From the NCBI GenBank assembly GCA_011620785.1, contig WOYM01000051.1, positions 1-32,581 of the forward strand: DNA of 32,581 bases. Direction: 5' to 3'. Position 1 is the first letter of the stretch; each line of letters starts with the position of its first letter. The notes below the pieces were generated by a model that saw only the letters and a list, made by a program, of their open reading frames with translations, was not told the DNA's origin and ran no database searches. This DNA is from Methanothrix sp. Lineage in GTDB: Archaea > Halobacteriota > Methanosarcinia > Methanotrichales > Methanotrichaceae. Positions 24,756 through 32,581 of the stretch are shown piece after piece. The position numbers and the translations under genes were made by a program.

Positions 24756-25522
24756 AAATCTTTGCCCAGCGCCTTGGCCTTGATGACGCGGCGCATGATC
24801 TTGCCGGACCTGGTCTTGGGCACATCCTTGACGAAATAAACCTTGTCCGGATAAGCAACCGGGCCCAAGACCTTCCTTACGTGAGTGGAGATATCCTTCT
24901 TGAGCGACTCCTCTTCATTGACTCCTTCCTTTAGGATGATGAATGCAACGATCTTCTCACCCTTGACCTCATCGGGCTCACCGATAACAGCAGCCTCTGC
25001 GACCTTGGGGTGAGAGACTGCGGCGGACTCAACCTCTGCGTTGGAGATTCTATGTCCTGCTACCTTCAGCACATCATCTATTCTGCCCTGAATCCACCAG
25101 TATCCATCCTTGTCACGGGTGGCCTTGTCTCCTGCCAGGTATGTGCCGGGCTTGGCCTGCCAGTACATTTCCCAGTACTCCTTCTTGTACCTGACCTCAT
25201 CTCTGAAGAAGGCGCGGAGCATGGACGGCCAGGGGGCCGTTTGGACGATATTGCCCCCGTAGCCCAGTGGGACCGAGTTGGCATCCTCGTCGTAGATATC
25301 GGTGTTCATGCCGGGCAACGGAAAGCAGACAGAACCCGGCTTCTCAGGTGTCATGGCCAGTGGTGCAATGACATGGCATCCTGTCTCGGTCTGCCACCAG
25401 GTATCCATGATAGGTGCCTGGTCGGAGCCTATGTTCTTTCTGAACCACATGTAGGCCTCTGGATTAAGCGGCTCGCCTACAGATGCCAGAATTCTGATGC
25501 TGGACAGGTCGTACTGATGCAA
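24756..25522 (-). pseudogene. acs: Acetyl-CoA synthetase fragment (C-terminal part only)
   Basis: Encodes about 255 residues corresponding to the C-terminal 40 percent of AMP-forming acetyl-CoA synthetase: QYDLSSIRILASVGEPLNPE, MDTWWQTETG, ATRDKDGYWWIQGRIDDVLK, GHRISNAEVESA and PKTRSGKIMRRVIKAKALGK, including the acetylation-site Lys. The first 350-400 residues, with the ATP-binding P-loop, are absent; the frame opens at a TTG next to the cooF terminator with no promoter. After ALGKD the sequence departs from the family, continuing into DFPWNP and about 30 unrelated residues to a stop at 24662, inside the antisense strand of the ATPase gene. Loss at both ends makes it a non-functional relic. 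Methanothrix uses ACS to activate acetate and often has several copies, so this is probably debris of another copy. Confidence 0.88.
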
Positions 25523-25534
25523 AAATAAAAAAAA
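25521..25534 (-). terminator. T-rich terminator after cooF
   Basis: Immediately after the cooF TAA, the minus strand reads TTTTTTTTATTTTT (about 25534-25521), the long U-tract typical of archaeal termination. The acs fragment begins at its far end, so the tract also marks the junction. Confidence 0.6.
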
Positions 25535-25933
25535 TTATGCCTTGGCCAGCCCCCTGGCCTCGCGGGCTATGCGAGCTGCGGCCTCCTTTCTCATCATCTC
25601 CGCAAACTCCCTCTGGGTGGAATAGACCAATGCACCCGTGGGGCATGCGGCCACACAGGCAGGAACCTCCAGGCTCTTGCAGCGGTCGCATTTAACCGCC
25701 ATTCTCACCTCTTTCTTCCGGCCTACAACTCCGTAGGGGCAGATCATGGGCACATTCCTGCCCTCTGCCTTTTCCACATAAAGCAGGCGGACGGGCACAG
25801 GCTTCTCCGAGATAGAAGAAATGAGGTTCTTGGAGATGGAGTGCTCAACCGCGCAGGCCATCTCGCAGGATCGGCAGCCCATGCACCTCTCCAGGCGGAC
25901 GAATATCTCCTTATTCTCCTTCATCGCAATCAC
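25535..25933 (-). CDS. cooF: CooF-like 4Fe-4S ferredoxin
   Basis: An electron-transfer protein of about 132 residues in the HycB/CooF group, which takes electrons from CO dehydrogenase. Cysteine motifs: CMGCRSCEMAC near residue 17 and CDRCKSLEVPACVAACPTGAL near 82, plus a lone ICPYG near residue 64, enough for two or more clusters. It starts by GTGA overlap with the cooS stop (GTG 25933), with ATG 25924 as alternative, so it was built to be translated with cooS. It appears intact, while cooS upstream is broken; it could still be expressed, or be in early decay. In CooF-bearing organisms it links CODH to a hydrogenase or other acceptor; none is seen here. Confidence 0.88.
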   Translation of the reverse strand: MIAMKENKEIFVRLERCMGCRSCEMACAVEHSISKNLISSISEKPVPVRLLYVEKAEGRNVPMICPYGVVGRKKEVRMAVKCDRCKSLEVPACVAACPTGALVYSTQREFAEMMRKEAAARIAREARGLAKA

Positions 25934-27683
25934 GCCAGGCCCAGCTTCTTGCGCTGGCTATCGATATGCTCAATCATCAAGGCAGCCGCTTTCACCGGAT
26001 CGGGCTCCACGGCAAAGCATGCTCCTACCACGTCCTTTGCGCCGGAGGTGAGAAGATCGGCCACTGCTTTGCTTCCCATGACAGGCGGAACGGTTCCGAG
26101 GACCGTGAACACTCCAGAACTGATCACATATGCACCGATGGATACCGCTTTCTCGCTCATCCACTCAGGAGCTGCCCCTGCTGCCGGCAGGTCGCTTATG
26201 TCCACTCCCAGAGCATTGGCCAGGGCGGCGGCAGCGACAAGAATGCGGCTGATGTCCACGCAGGAGCCCATGTGAAGGACCGGGGGGACTCCCAGGGCCT
26301 GGCAAACTCCCTTCAGGCCGTCGCCCGCCTTCTCTGCTGCTTCCGGCTGGAGGAGGCCGGCCTTGGCGCAGGCCTGGGCGTTGCAGCCTGTGGTTAGGAC
26401 CAGGACATTGTTCTTGATCAGTTCTCCGACCATCCGATATGTCCAGAGTCCTGGGTGATCTTGGGATTGTTGCAGCCCACCACGGCACCTATGCCCCGAA
26501 TGCTGCCGCTCTTGATGGCGTCTATCAGCGGGTCTAAGCTGCCTCCCAAAGCGGAGACTATCGCCTCCACCGAGAAGCCGGCCATGCATCGGGTTTTGAT
26601 ATCAGGGATCTGGACCCGGGAACGATCGCGGTTGCGGAAGTTTTTCACCGCCGTACGCACGATTTCCCTGGCCGTCTCCCCAGCAGTATCCTCATGGAAC
26701 TCCATGTGGGTCGCGCCGGGGAACTTGGCTTTGGGTGAGGTGGATATCAATTTGGTATGGAAGCAGCCGGCCATTGTGCCCAGGGCGGGCATGATGCACT
26801 GCACATCCACCACCATCGCCTCCACCGCGCCCGTGGCCATCACCAGCTCCTGACTGAGGAAGTTGCCTGCTACCGGAATGCCCTGGCGCATCAGAGCCTC
26901 GTTGGCCGTGCAGCATATCCCTGCCAGGTTGATTCCCTCTGCCCCCTCATTTCGTGCCAGAGCGATCATCTCCGGATCTGATGCTGCAGCGATGATCATC
27001 TCCGAGAGGAGAGGTTCATGGCCGTGCACAATGATGTTCACCTTCTCCGGGTCTAAGACTCCCATGTTGGCCTCAGAGAATATCGGCTTAGGAGTGCCGA
27101 AGATGACGTCCTGAAGCTCGGTGGCGATCATGGAACCACCCCAGCCGTCAGAGATGCTGGTCCTGAGGCCATGCAGTATGAGGTTCACATAGTCGTTGTC
27201 CACCCCCATGTGGGTTCGGTGCATGCATTCCACGATCTCCCTGTCCACTCCCCGGGGGTCGATTCCCAGCTTCTTCCACAGCTCGAGCCTTTGGGGCGGA
27301 ACCCGGCGGGTGAACTGGATGGGACCGTCCTGTTTTCCAAATTCTGCCAATATGGCTGCTGCCAGGAGGACAGGGTTGTCCACTCCGTACTCTTTCATCA
27401 GCCGGCCGAGCTTCTCCTGGTCCTTGATGCCATAGGAGGGGGCTTTACCCTCCACTATGAGCTGGAAGGCGTGGGCTACATCCCTCCCGTGGTCGGAGTG
27501 GGCGGCTGCCCCGGCGGCAATGCTTCTCAGGAGGTTTCGCGCCACGATTATGTCTGCTGTGGCCCCGCAGACCCCCATATTTGCTCCCTCCCCAAATGGG
27601 TCAATTCGGCAGGGTCCCATGTTACAATTTCTGCAGCATATGCCCAGCTCGCCAAAACCGCATTGTGGCTGCTGTTTCTCCAG
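25930..27683 (-). pseudogene. cooS: Ni-CO dehydrogenase catalytic subunit CooS, 5'-truncated and frameshifted
   Basis: CooS oxidises CO to CO2 at a Ni-4Fe-4S C-cluster. The coding sequence is recognisable from LEKQQPQCGFGELGICCRNC (27683 on) through MGPCRIDPFGEG, IIVHGHEPLLSEM, GICCTANEALMRQGIPVAG and GCNNPKITQD, then in another frame ELIKNNVLVLTTGCNAQA and MGSCVDISR to the stop at 25930. Two defects: an in-frame TAA lies just upstream at 27684-27686, so about 45 N-terminal residues and any start codon are missing (the first ATG, 27620, would drop the Cys cluster); and near 26433-26441 one base is lost, since GHI in one frame continues as RMVGELIKNN in the next. A sequencing error could explain the frameshift but not the truncation. 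Non-functional as read. Confidence 0.85.
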
Positions 27684-27695
27684 TTATTTTCCCTT

Positions 27696-28511
27696 TCAAA
27701 CACCCAGCGCCAGCCGCAGGGTGTTTCGCACCGCCGGGGCCAGGCCCAGGGTGATCAGGGCCAGCTTGGTGAGGTTTCTCAGGGATCGGTCATCAATGGC
27801 CTTATCGATCACATAGAGAGCCGGCAGGAGCACGATCAGCTTCAATGGGTACATGACCGCCGCTGTTCCTGCCAGATCGATGAGGAACGTGGGGACGACA
27901 TGCTTTTCATAATAGCCAAACCAGTCCACTCCCAGGTAGGTGGAGCTGGCATCGAGCATATTGGCATAGACGATCATGAGGTTGAATCTGTCATCCAAAA
28001 AGGATAGGCTAGGTATGGCTCGGCGAGAGAGGAGCAATCCACCCGCCAGAGCGGAGCCCAGGATGAATACCGCCCCGATGACCCAGCCGTTCTCCAGGCC
28101 CACCCCGCCGAGCAGCATGAGATTGAACAGGGTCCAGGCAAGCCCTATGGCAGCGTAGCTACGATGGAACTCTTCCCCCAGAAGCCTTCTGGTGAGTATC
28201 AGTGATCCGACAGTGACCAGGAAGACCAGGAAGAATATGAGGGGAGTGATTAATAGATAGCTCCAGGGCGGTTGCACGATCTCCGCGTCCTCTATCACCC
28301 TCAAGCTCGAGCCCGCCAGGATGTAGGGCAGGGTAGATAAGACCAGCCGCTCATCGATCGCCAGACGGTAGTGGCGAAAGAGCTTCACCAGCCCCAGTAT
28401 CGCCAGGCCCAGCACCACCGCCCAGGTAATCGTGTCCACTGGGTTGTAGCTCGTATCATAGATAATGGGGTGGATGTAGTACCTGTATATCCAGTCTGCT
28501 AAATCGATCAC
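27696..28511 (-). CDS. DUF63 family integral membrane protein
   Basis: About 271 residues with seven or so hydrophobic helices: ITWAVVLGLAILGLVKLF, LLITPLIFFLVFLVTVGSLI, WVIGAVFILGSALAGGLLL and others. YANMLDASSTYLGVDWFGYYEKHVVP is typical of archaeal DUF63 proteins, whose function is unknown. The start is GTG 28511. It diverges from psmB across 119 bases; the cooS remnant begins 12 bases after its stop, so the deletion that removed the cooS 5' end stopped just outside this gene. Confidence 0.86.
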   Translation of the reverse strand: MIDLADWIYRYYIHPIIYDTSYNPVDTITWAVVLGLAILGLVKLFRHYRLAIDERLVLSTLPYILAGSSLRVIEDAEIVQPPWSYLLITPLIFFLVFLVTVGSLILTRRLLGEEFHRSYAAIGLAWTLFNLMLLGGVGLENGWVIGAVFILGSALAGGLLLSRRAIPSLSFLDDRFNLMIVYANMLDASSTYLGVDWFGYYEKHVVPTFLIDLAGTAAVMYPLKLIVLLPALYVIDKAIDDRSLRNLTKLALITLGLAPAVRNTLRLALGV

Positions 28512-28560
28512 ACCAGGTCATTGCACTCTCACAGTATTTCAGCCAATCGAAATATGGCGT

Positions 28561-28577
28561 GCAAAAAGTATTTATAT
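28561..28577 (+). promoter_or_regulatory. Strong BRE/TATA promoter of psmB
   Basis: GCAAAAAG (BRE, 28561-28568) and TATTTATAT (TATA, 28569-28577) closely match the archaeal consensus. The predicted start is about 28599, leaving a leader of about 30 bases that contains GAGGT at 28620-28624, six bases before the psmB ATG. Confidence 0.65.
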
Positions 28578-28630
28578 TGCAGAACGCCAAGCATGCTTGT
28601 CCATTTTCCGATTTTAGCTGAGGTAATTAA

Positions 28631-29251
28631 ATGGTCGAGGTGTTCAAAGGTACAACTACGGTAGGTGTACTCTGTGATGGAGGTGTAGTCCTTGCATCGG
28701 AGAGCCGTGCTACCATGGGCAGCTTCATAGCCAGCAGCCAGGCCAAGAAGATCTATCAGATCGACGACCTGGTGGGTATGACCACTGCCGGAGGTGTAGG
28801 TGATGCCCAGTCTCTTGTCCGGATGGTTCAGGTGGAGGCCAGGCTCTATAAGATGCAAAGGGGTGAAGGATTGACGGTCAAGGCCGTCACAACCATGCTC
28901 GCCAATATTCTCTCATCCAGGCGCTACTATCCTTTTATGGTTCAGCTCGTCATGGGCGGTGTGGACAGATACGGCCCTAGGATCTATTCTCTGGATGCCC
29001 TGGGAGGTCAGATCGAGGAGCGAAGGATTGTCGCTACCGGCTCCGGATCTCCGGTCGCTTATGGCGTATTGGAGGCCATGTACAAGCCGGGTATCAGCGT
29101 CGAGGATGGAACTGTTCTGGCGGCTAGGGCAATTCATAACGCTTTGAAGCGAGATTCCGCTTCTGGTGATAAGATCGAGCTCGTTAGAATTACAGATAAA
29201 TATGAGGAGGTAGGCGAGCCGGAGTATACGGAGATTATGAATCTCATTTAA
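28631..29251 (+). CDS. psmB: Proteasome subunit beta
   Basis: The catalytic subunit of the 20S proteasome. A seven-residue propeptide (MVEVFKG) precedes the mature N-terminus TTTVGV, whose Thr8 becomes the nucleophile Thr1 after self-cleavage. Relative to Thr1, Glu17, Arg19 and Lys33 (in QAKKIYQ) match the Thermoplasma enzyme, so it should be active. The 206 residues are the usual length. It stands alone, with psmA elsewhere, and is followed by fttA, an adjacency seen in other Euryarchaeota. With Cdc48 and LonB it makes the window rich in protein-quality-control genes. Confidence 0.97.
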   Translation: MVEVFKGTTTVGVLCDGGVVLASESRATMGSFIASSQAKKIYQIDDLVGMTTAGGVGDAQSLVRMVQVEARLYKMQRGEGLTVKAVTTMLANILSSRRYYPFMVQLVMGGVDRYGPRIYSLDALGGQIEERRIVATGSGSPVAYGVLEAMYKPGISVEDGTVLAARAIHNALKRDSASGDKIELVRITDKYEEVGEPEYTEIMNLI

Positions 29252-29253
29252 TC

Positions 29254-29259
29254 TTTTTT
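29254..29259 (+). terminator. T6 tract between psmB and fttA
   Basis: Six consecutive T residues lie three bases after the psmB stop and 12 before the fttA start. A U-run of this size is enough for partial archaeal termination. Because the next gene encodes the archaeal termination factor, feedback control is conceivable, but a simple intergenic tract is equally possible. Confidence 0.35.
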
Positions 29260-29271
29260 GGATGTGTAATA

Positions 29272-31179
29272 TTGTCGGTAGAAGAAGTACTTTTTGAGCT
29301 CAAACGCAAGGTTCAGAGCAAACTGCCCCCGGACATCAACGTCACGGGGCTGGAGTTCGAGGGTCCGGAGCTGGTCATCTACACCGATGACCCCAAGAAG
29401 GTGGCTGATGACGGCGAGATCATAAGGAACCTCGCCAAAGAGCTTCGCAAGAGAGTGGTGGTCCGGCCGGACCTGAAGGTATTGGCAGATCCTGAATCTG
29501 CCATAATTAAGATCCAGGAGGTCGTGCCCAAAGAGGCAGTCCTCACCAACTACCACTTCGACGGCGAGACCGGTGAGGTGCAGATCGAGGCGGAGAAGCC
29601 CGGGCTGGTGATCGGCCGCCATGGTGCCACGCTGCGGGAGATCACAAAGCTGATCGGCTGGACGCCGAAGGTAGTCAGAACCCCGCCGGTTAGATCTTCG
29701 ACCATCGCTAATATCAAGGATTACCTGCGCAGCGTGCAGAGCGAGAGAAAAAACATCCTGCGCACAGTGGGCAGGAAGATCCACCGGGATATTGCTTCCA
29801 AGGACCAGTGGGTCAGAATAACCACATTAGGCGGCTGTCGGGAGGTGGGCAGAAGCTGTATGCTCCTCTCCACTCCAGAGTCCCGTATTATCATCGACTG
29901 CGGAATAAATGTGGGATCGGATGACTCCGCCACCCCATACCTCTATGTGCCTGAGGTCTATCCCTTGAACCAGATCGATGCTGTGGTCCTGACCCATGCT
30001 CACCTGGACCATGCAGGCCTTGTTCCCATGCTCTATAAGTACGGCTATGAGGGCCCCATCTACTGCACTCCACCTACCAGGGATCTTTTCGTTCTCTTGC
30101 AGCTGGATTACATTGAGATCGCGGGCAGGGAGGGGAACCGTCTTCCCTATGATTCAGGAATGATTCGCGAGGCGCTTAAGCATACCATCACCCTCAACTA
30201 TGGAGACGTTACCGACATTGCTCCCGATACCAAACTGACCATGCACAACGCCGGGCACATCCTGGGCTCATCAATCGCCCATTTCCATATCGGTGACGGC
30301 CTATACAATGTGGCCTTCACTGGGGACTACAAGTTCGAGAGAACCAGGCTCTTCGATCCGGCGGTCTGCAACTTCCCCCGTCTGGAGACCCTGGTGACCG
30401 AGGCCACCTACGGTGGGACGAACAGCATCCAGCCCTCTCGCAAGGAGGCGGAGATCAATCTGATAAAGGTGGTCCGGGAGACCATCAACCGGGGCGGCAA
30501 GGTTGTAATCCCCGCTTTCTCTGTGGGCCGCAGCCAGGAGGTGATGGTAGTCCTGGAGGAGGCCATCAGAAAGAAGGTGATCGATGAAGTGCCGGTCTGC
30601 CTGGACGGCATGATCTATGAGGCCACTGCCATTCATACTTCATACCCGGAGTACCTCAATAACGATCTGCGGGACCTTATATTCCATAAAGGAATCAATC
30701 CATTCCTGGCGGAGTGCTTTGTCCAGGTGGAGTCTCCTAAGCAGAGGACGGAGATAGTCGAAGGGCCGCCTTGCGTTATACTGGCGACGAGCGGCATGCT
30801 CAATGGCGGACCGGTGATCGAGTATCTCAAGCGCCTGGGGCCGGATGAGAAGAATACCCTGGTCATCGTCGGCTATCAGGCAGAAGGAACCCTTGGAAGA
30901 CGGATTCAGAAGGGCTGGAAGGAGGTCCCGCTATCTGTGGATGGAAAGACCCAGACGGTGAAGATCAACCTGGAGGTTACAACAGTCGATGGCTTCTCCG
31001 GTCACTCCGATCGCCAGCAGCTCATGGAGTACATGCGGCGCATATATCCCAAGCCAGGCCGGGTTCTAACCAACCATGGTGATGAGGGCAACTGTCTGGA
31101 TCTGGCCAGCTCCGTCTACAAGAGATACCGGATTCCCACCATGGCACCCATGAACCTGGAAACCATCAGGCTGATCTGA
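29272..31179 (+). CDS. fttA: Archaeal transcription termination factor / beta-CASP ribonuclease aCPSF1 (FttA)
   Basis: A 635-residue KH-MBL-beta-CASP protein that cleaves nascent RNA and triggers termination. Two N-terminal KH-like domains (about 1-140) include the second-KH motif EKPGLVIGRHGATLREITKL. The metallo-beta-lactamase core has VVLTHAHLDHAGLVPML (the HxHxDH zinc motif), AGHILGS and FTGDYKFE; the beta-CASP part has VVIPAFSVGRSQEVM and ILATSGMLNGGP; the end has TVDGFSGHSDRQQLMEYM and LTNHGDEGNC. The start is TTG 29272, with GGATGTGTAATA upstream; the KH region begins at once, so no later start fits. It is probably transcribed partly from the psmB promoter. Confidence 0.96.
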   Translation: MSVEEVLFELKRKVQSKLPPDINVTGLEFEGPELVIYTDDPKKVADDGEIIRNLAKELRKRVVVRPDLKVLADPESAIIKIQEVVPKEAVLTNYHFDGETGEVQIEAEKPGLVIGRHGATLREITKLIGWTPKVVRTPPVRSSTIANIKDYLRSVQSERKNILRTVGRKIHRDIASKDQWVRITTLGGCREVGRSCMLLSTPESRIIIDCGINVGSDDSATPYLYVPEVYPLNQIDAVVLTHAHLDHAGLVPMLYKYGYEGPIYCTPPTRDLFVLLQLDYIEIAGREGNRLPYDSGMIREALKHTITLNYGDVTDIAPDTKLTMHNAGHILGSSIAHFHIGDGLYNVAFTGDYKFERTRLFDPAVCNFPRLETLVTEATYGGTNSIQPSRKEAEINLIKVVRETINRGGKVVIPAFSVGRSQEVMVVLEEAIRKKVIDEVPVCLDGMIYEATAIHTSYPEYLNNDLRDLIFHKGINPFLAECFVQVESPKQRTEIVEGPPCVILATSGMLNGGPVIEYLKRLGPDEKNTLVIVGYQAEGTLGRRIQKGWKEVPLSVDGKTQTVKINLEVTTVDGFSGHSDRQQLMEYMRRIYPKPGRVLTNHGDEGNCLDLASSVYKRYRIPTMAPMNLETIRLI

Positions 31180-31181
31180 TC

Positions 31182-31198
31182 TTCAAAAGCTTTATCAA
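31182..31198 (+). promoter_or_regulatory. Promoter of the tandem winged-helix genes
   Basis: TTCAAAAGC (BRE-like) and TTTATCAA (31191-31198) predict a start near 31220. GAGGT at 31234-31238 lies four bases before GTG 31243 and fixes that start. Confidence 0.5.
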
Positions 31199-31242
31199 AG
31201 AAAAGGCATAATGTCAATCCTAGTTATTACCGTGAGGTTCTT

Positions 31243-31761
31243 GTGACTGGAAAAAGAACACGGATCATCAATGATCCATCAGATCTGGTTCCATTATTGC
31301 AGGCCTTCGGCTCAGCCGTTCATAAGAAGATATTCGATGAGCTAAGCCGGGAATGGCGAACTGAGCGGGAGCTAGCTGGCCTTTTCGGCGATGACGCTGG
31401 CGTCCACAGAAGCGTAGCCCTTCTGCGCAAGAGTGGCCTGATAGAGACTAAGTGGAGGGTGCCTGAGCCCGGGGAGAGCCCGGAGAAAGAGTATCATTCC
31501 ACCTACTCTCGCATCCAGGCCAACTTCGGAGCCGCCATGGAGGATCTGAGCGAGCTGATCAGCCTTACTTTTATGTCCGATGAGGAGCTGAGGGAGGTAA
31601 CTGAGAAGCTGCAGAAGATGGTTCAGGGAGGCAACAACTCGCTTTCTAATCTTTCCCGGGAGCTGGGACTCAGTCAGGTATTCATTCGTGGCGTGGCCAA
31701 GAGGGCAGAAGGACTGGCGGTGCGAGGACAGCGGATCGAGCCTTATGAAGAGGATTTCTGA
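31243..31761 (+). CDS. Winged-helix (ArsR-like) transcriptional regulator
   Basis: 172 residues starting at GTG. An N-terminal winged helix (about 15-75) contains LLQAFGSAVHKKIFDELSRE, then RTERELAGLFGDDAGVHRSV and LLRKSGLIETKW; the wing carries EPGESPEKEYHSTYS. A helical region with EDLSELISLTFMSDEELREV (about 95-125) follows, and SNLSRELGLSQVFIRGVAKR near the C-terminus looks like a second HTH. The stop and the next ATG overlap by one base (TGATG), so the two regulators are translated together. Similar pairs occur in Methanomicrobia, but I cannot name targets. Confidence 0.8.
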   Translation: MTGKRTRIINDPSDLVPLLQAFGSAVHKKIFDELSREWRTERELAGLFGDDAGVHRSVALLRKSGLIETKWRVPEPGESPEKEYHSTYSRIQANFGAAMEDLSELISLTFMSDEELREVTEKLQKMVQGGNNSLSNLSRELGLSQVFIRGVAKRAEGLAVRGQRIEPYEEDF

Positions 31762-32549
31762 TGGCCAATGTATTGCAGAGCAAGAGGGAAAGCTCTCGTT
31801 TTCAGATTCTGGTTGAGATTGCTGCCCATCAGCCCAACCTCCGCCAAAAGGAGGTGGCAAACAAGCTTGGTGTCACCCCTCAGGCGATCTCCGAGTACAT
31901 CAAAGAGCTGGTGGTTGACGGCCTGGTAACTACAGACGGCCGCATGCGCTACAGCATTACCAAAGAGGGCGTGGAGTGGCTGCTGGAGAGCGCTGCTGAG
32001 CTGAAGCGATATGCTCGGGTGGTGATGGAGGAGATCATCAGCCATGTGTCCGTCTGGACGGCGATAGCTGAATCCGATTTGGTCGAGGGAGAGAGAGTCT
32101 CCTTGGAGATGAGAGGCGGCCTATTGTATGCCAACAAAAAAGAAAAGATCGAGGCCAGCGGGATTGTCATTGCCAGCGCCAGCGAAGGAGAGGATGTGGG
32201 CATCTCAGACTTGCGGGGATTGATCAGCCTGGAGGAGGGGAGGATAACCCTATGCAAGGTTCCGCGAGTGCAAGCAGGCGGATCGAGAGGGATTGACCTG
32301 GAGGTTTTGAAAGGTCTACTCTCAGAGGAGAAGATGGTGGGGTGCCTGGGAATTGAGGCCCTGGTGGCTCTGAGAAAGGCGGGCAGGAAGCCGGATGTGC
32401 TCTTCGGTGCCAAGGAGTTCGCGGTGGAGGCGGCATACCATGGAGTCAGCTCTCTGGTAGTGAGCGTGGACGAGCAGATCCCCGGCCTTTTAACCCGTCT
32501 GGAGTCCGAGGGCCTGAAGTACGAGCTCATAGATCTCACTCTTGGCTGA
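31761..32549 (+). CDS. MarR-like winged-helix protein with a conserved C-terminal domain
   Basis: 262 residues. The N-terminal 70 are a winged helix: SRFQILVEIAAHQPNLRQKE, VANKLGVTPQAISEYIKELV and GLVTTDGRMRYSITKEGVEW. A helical linker (about 72-105) and an alpha/beta domain follow: VSLEMRGGLLYAN, ASGIVIASASEGEDVGISDL, ITLCKVPRVQAGGSRGIDLE, KMVGCLGIEALVALRKAGRK and a closing VSVDEQIPGLLTRLESEGLK. The C-terminal part looks like a ligand-sensing or small-molecule-binding fold; I do not recognise a described function. It is the second gene of the pair and its end is complete in the window. Confidence 0.78.
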   Translation: MANVLQSKRESSRFQILVEIAAHQPNLRQKEVANKLGVTPQAISEYIKELVVDGLVTTDGRMRYSITKEGVEWLLESAAELKRYARVVMEEIISHVSVWTAIAESDLVEGERVSLEMRGGLLYANKKEKIEASGIVIASASEGEDVGISDLRGLISLEEGRITLCKVPRVQAGGSRGIDLEVLKGLLSEEKMVGCLGIEALVALRKAGRKPDVLFGAKEFAVEAAYHGVSSLVVSVDEQIPGLLTRLESEGLKYELIDLTLG

Positions 32550-32581
32550 ATCGAACTCGCAGATTCAAAGATGACTTTTCA

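Noticed and set aside
26418..26589. Programmed frameshift in cooS
   Set aside because: No slippery heptamer is evident at the shift point and the 5' end is also missing, so decay or sequence error is the simpler explanation.
27171..28007. Plus-strand reading frame antisense to cooS and DUF63
   Set aside because: Spans two minus-strand genes and has no coherent domain.
1..32581. CRISPR array, insertion sequence or RNA genes
   Set aside because: No regularly spaced direct repeats, transposase, terminal inverted repeats, or tRNA/rRNA-like sequence was seen in the intergenic regions.

Overview
The window looks like a chromosomal segment of an acetate-using methanogenic archaeon, most likely Methanothrix (Methanosaeta) or a close relative in the Methanomicrobia. 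The reasoning: archaeal BRE/TATA promoters with very short leaders; Cdc48, LonB, proteasome beta, the KH-type beta-CASP factor aCPSF1/FttA and Sec61-beta; methanogen genes (MfnA, MtrA, MtrH); the archaeal mevalonate-pathway dehydratase (aconitase X); and remnants of AMP-forming acetyl-CoA synthetase and a Ni-CO dehydrogenase. The genus is inferred; the archaeal methanogen assignment is firm.

Left part (1-9.3 kb). A carboxymuconolactone-decarboxylase-family protein overlaps a CbiK-type cobaltochelatase. A membrane-anchored Ig-like protein overlaps a secreted SNase-fold protein. On the minus strand follows a compact proteostasis operon, read right to left: ArsR-type regulator (HSR1/Phr-like), Cdc48, membrane LonB, TldD. 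Its promoter has a strong BRE/TATA followed at once by repeated CTAAC/GTTAG half-sites, which suggests autoregulation by a heat-shock repressor. A small membrane ORF of doubtful integrity lies upstream.

Middle (9.4-22.8 kb). moeA diverges from ppsA-mfnA. Sec61-beta and a large secreted parallel beta-helix protein lie on the minus strand. A DUF2116 zinc-ribbon membrane protein and a secreted protein of unknown function precede glgP, whose promoter abuts a perfect 8-bp inverted repeat. On the minus strand lie the two phosphomevalonate dehydratase subunits, and upstream of them a soluble MtrA plus MtrH pair without the rest of the Mtr complex.

Right part (22.9-32.6 kb). Divergent from mtrA-mtrH is a winged-helix protein overlapping a two-domain GvpD/KaiC-like ATPase. 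Next is an island of decayed acetate/CO genes: an acetyl-CoA synthetase fragment damaged at both ends, an intact CooF-like ferredoxin, and a cooS that lacks its 5' end and carries a frameshift. After a DUF63 membrane protein come psmB, fttA and a pair of overlapping winged-helix regulators.

The items most worth following up are the heat-shock/proteolysis operon with its putative operator, the stand-alone MtrA-MtrH pair facing a regulator/ATPase pair, and the broken acs-cooF-cooS island. Start codons were often moved from the longest ORF using visible Shine-Dalgarno sequences or TATA-box positions.
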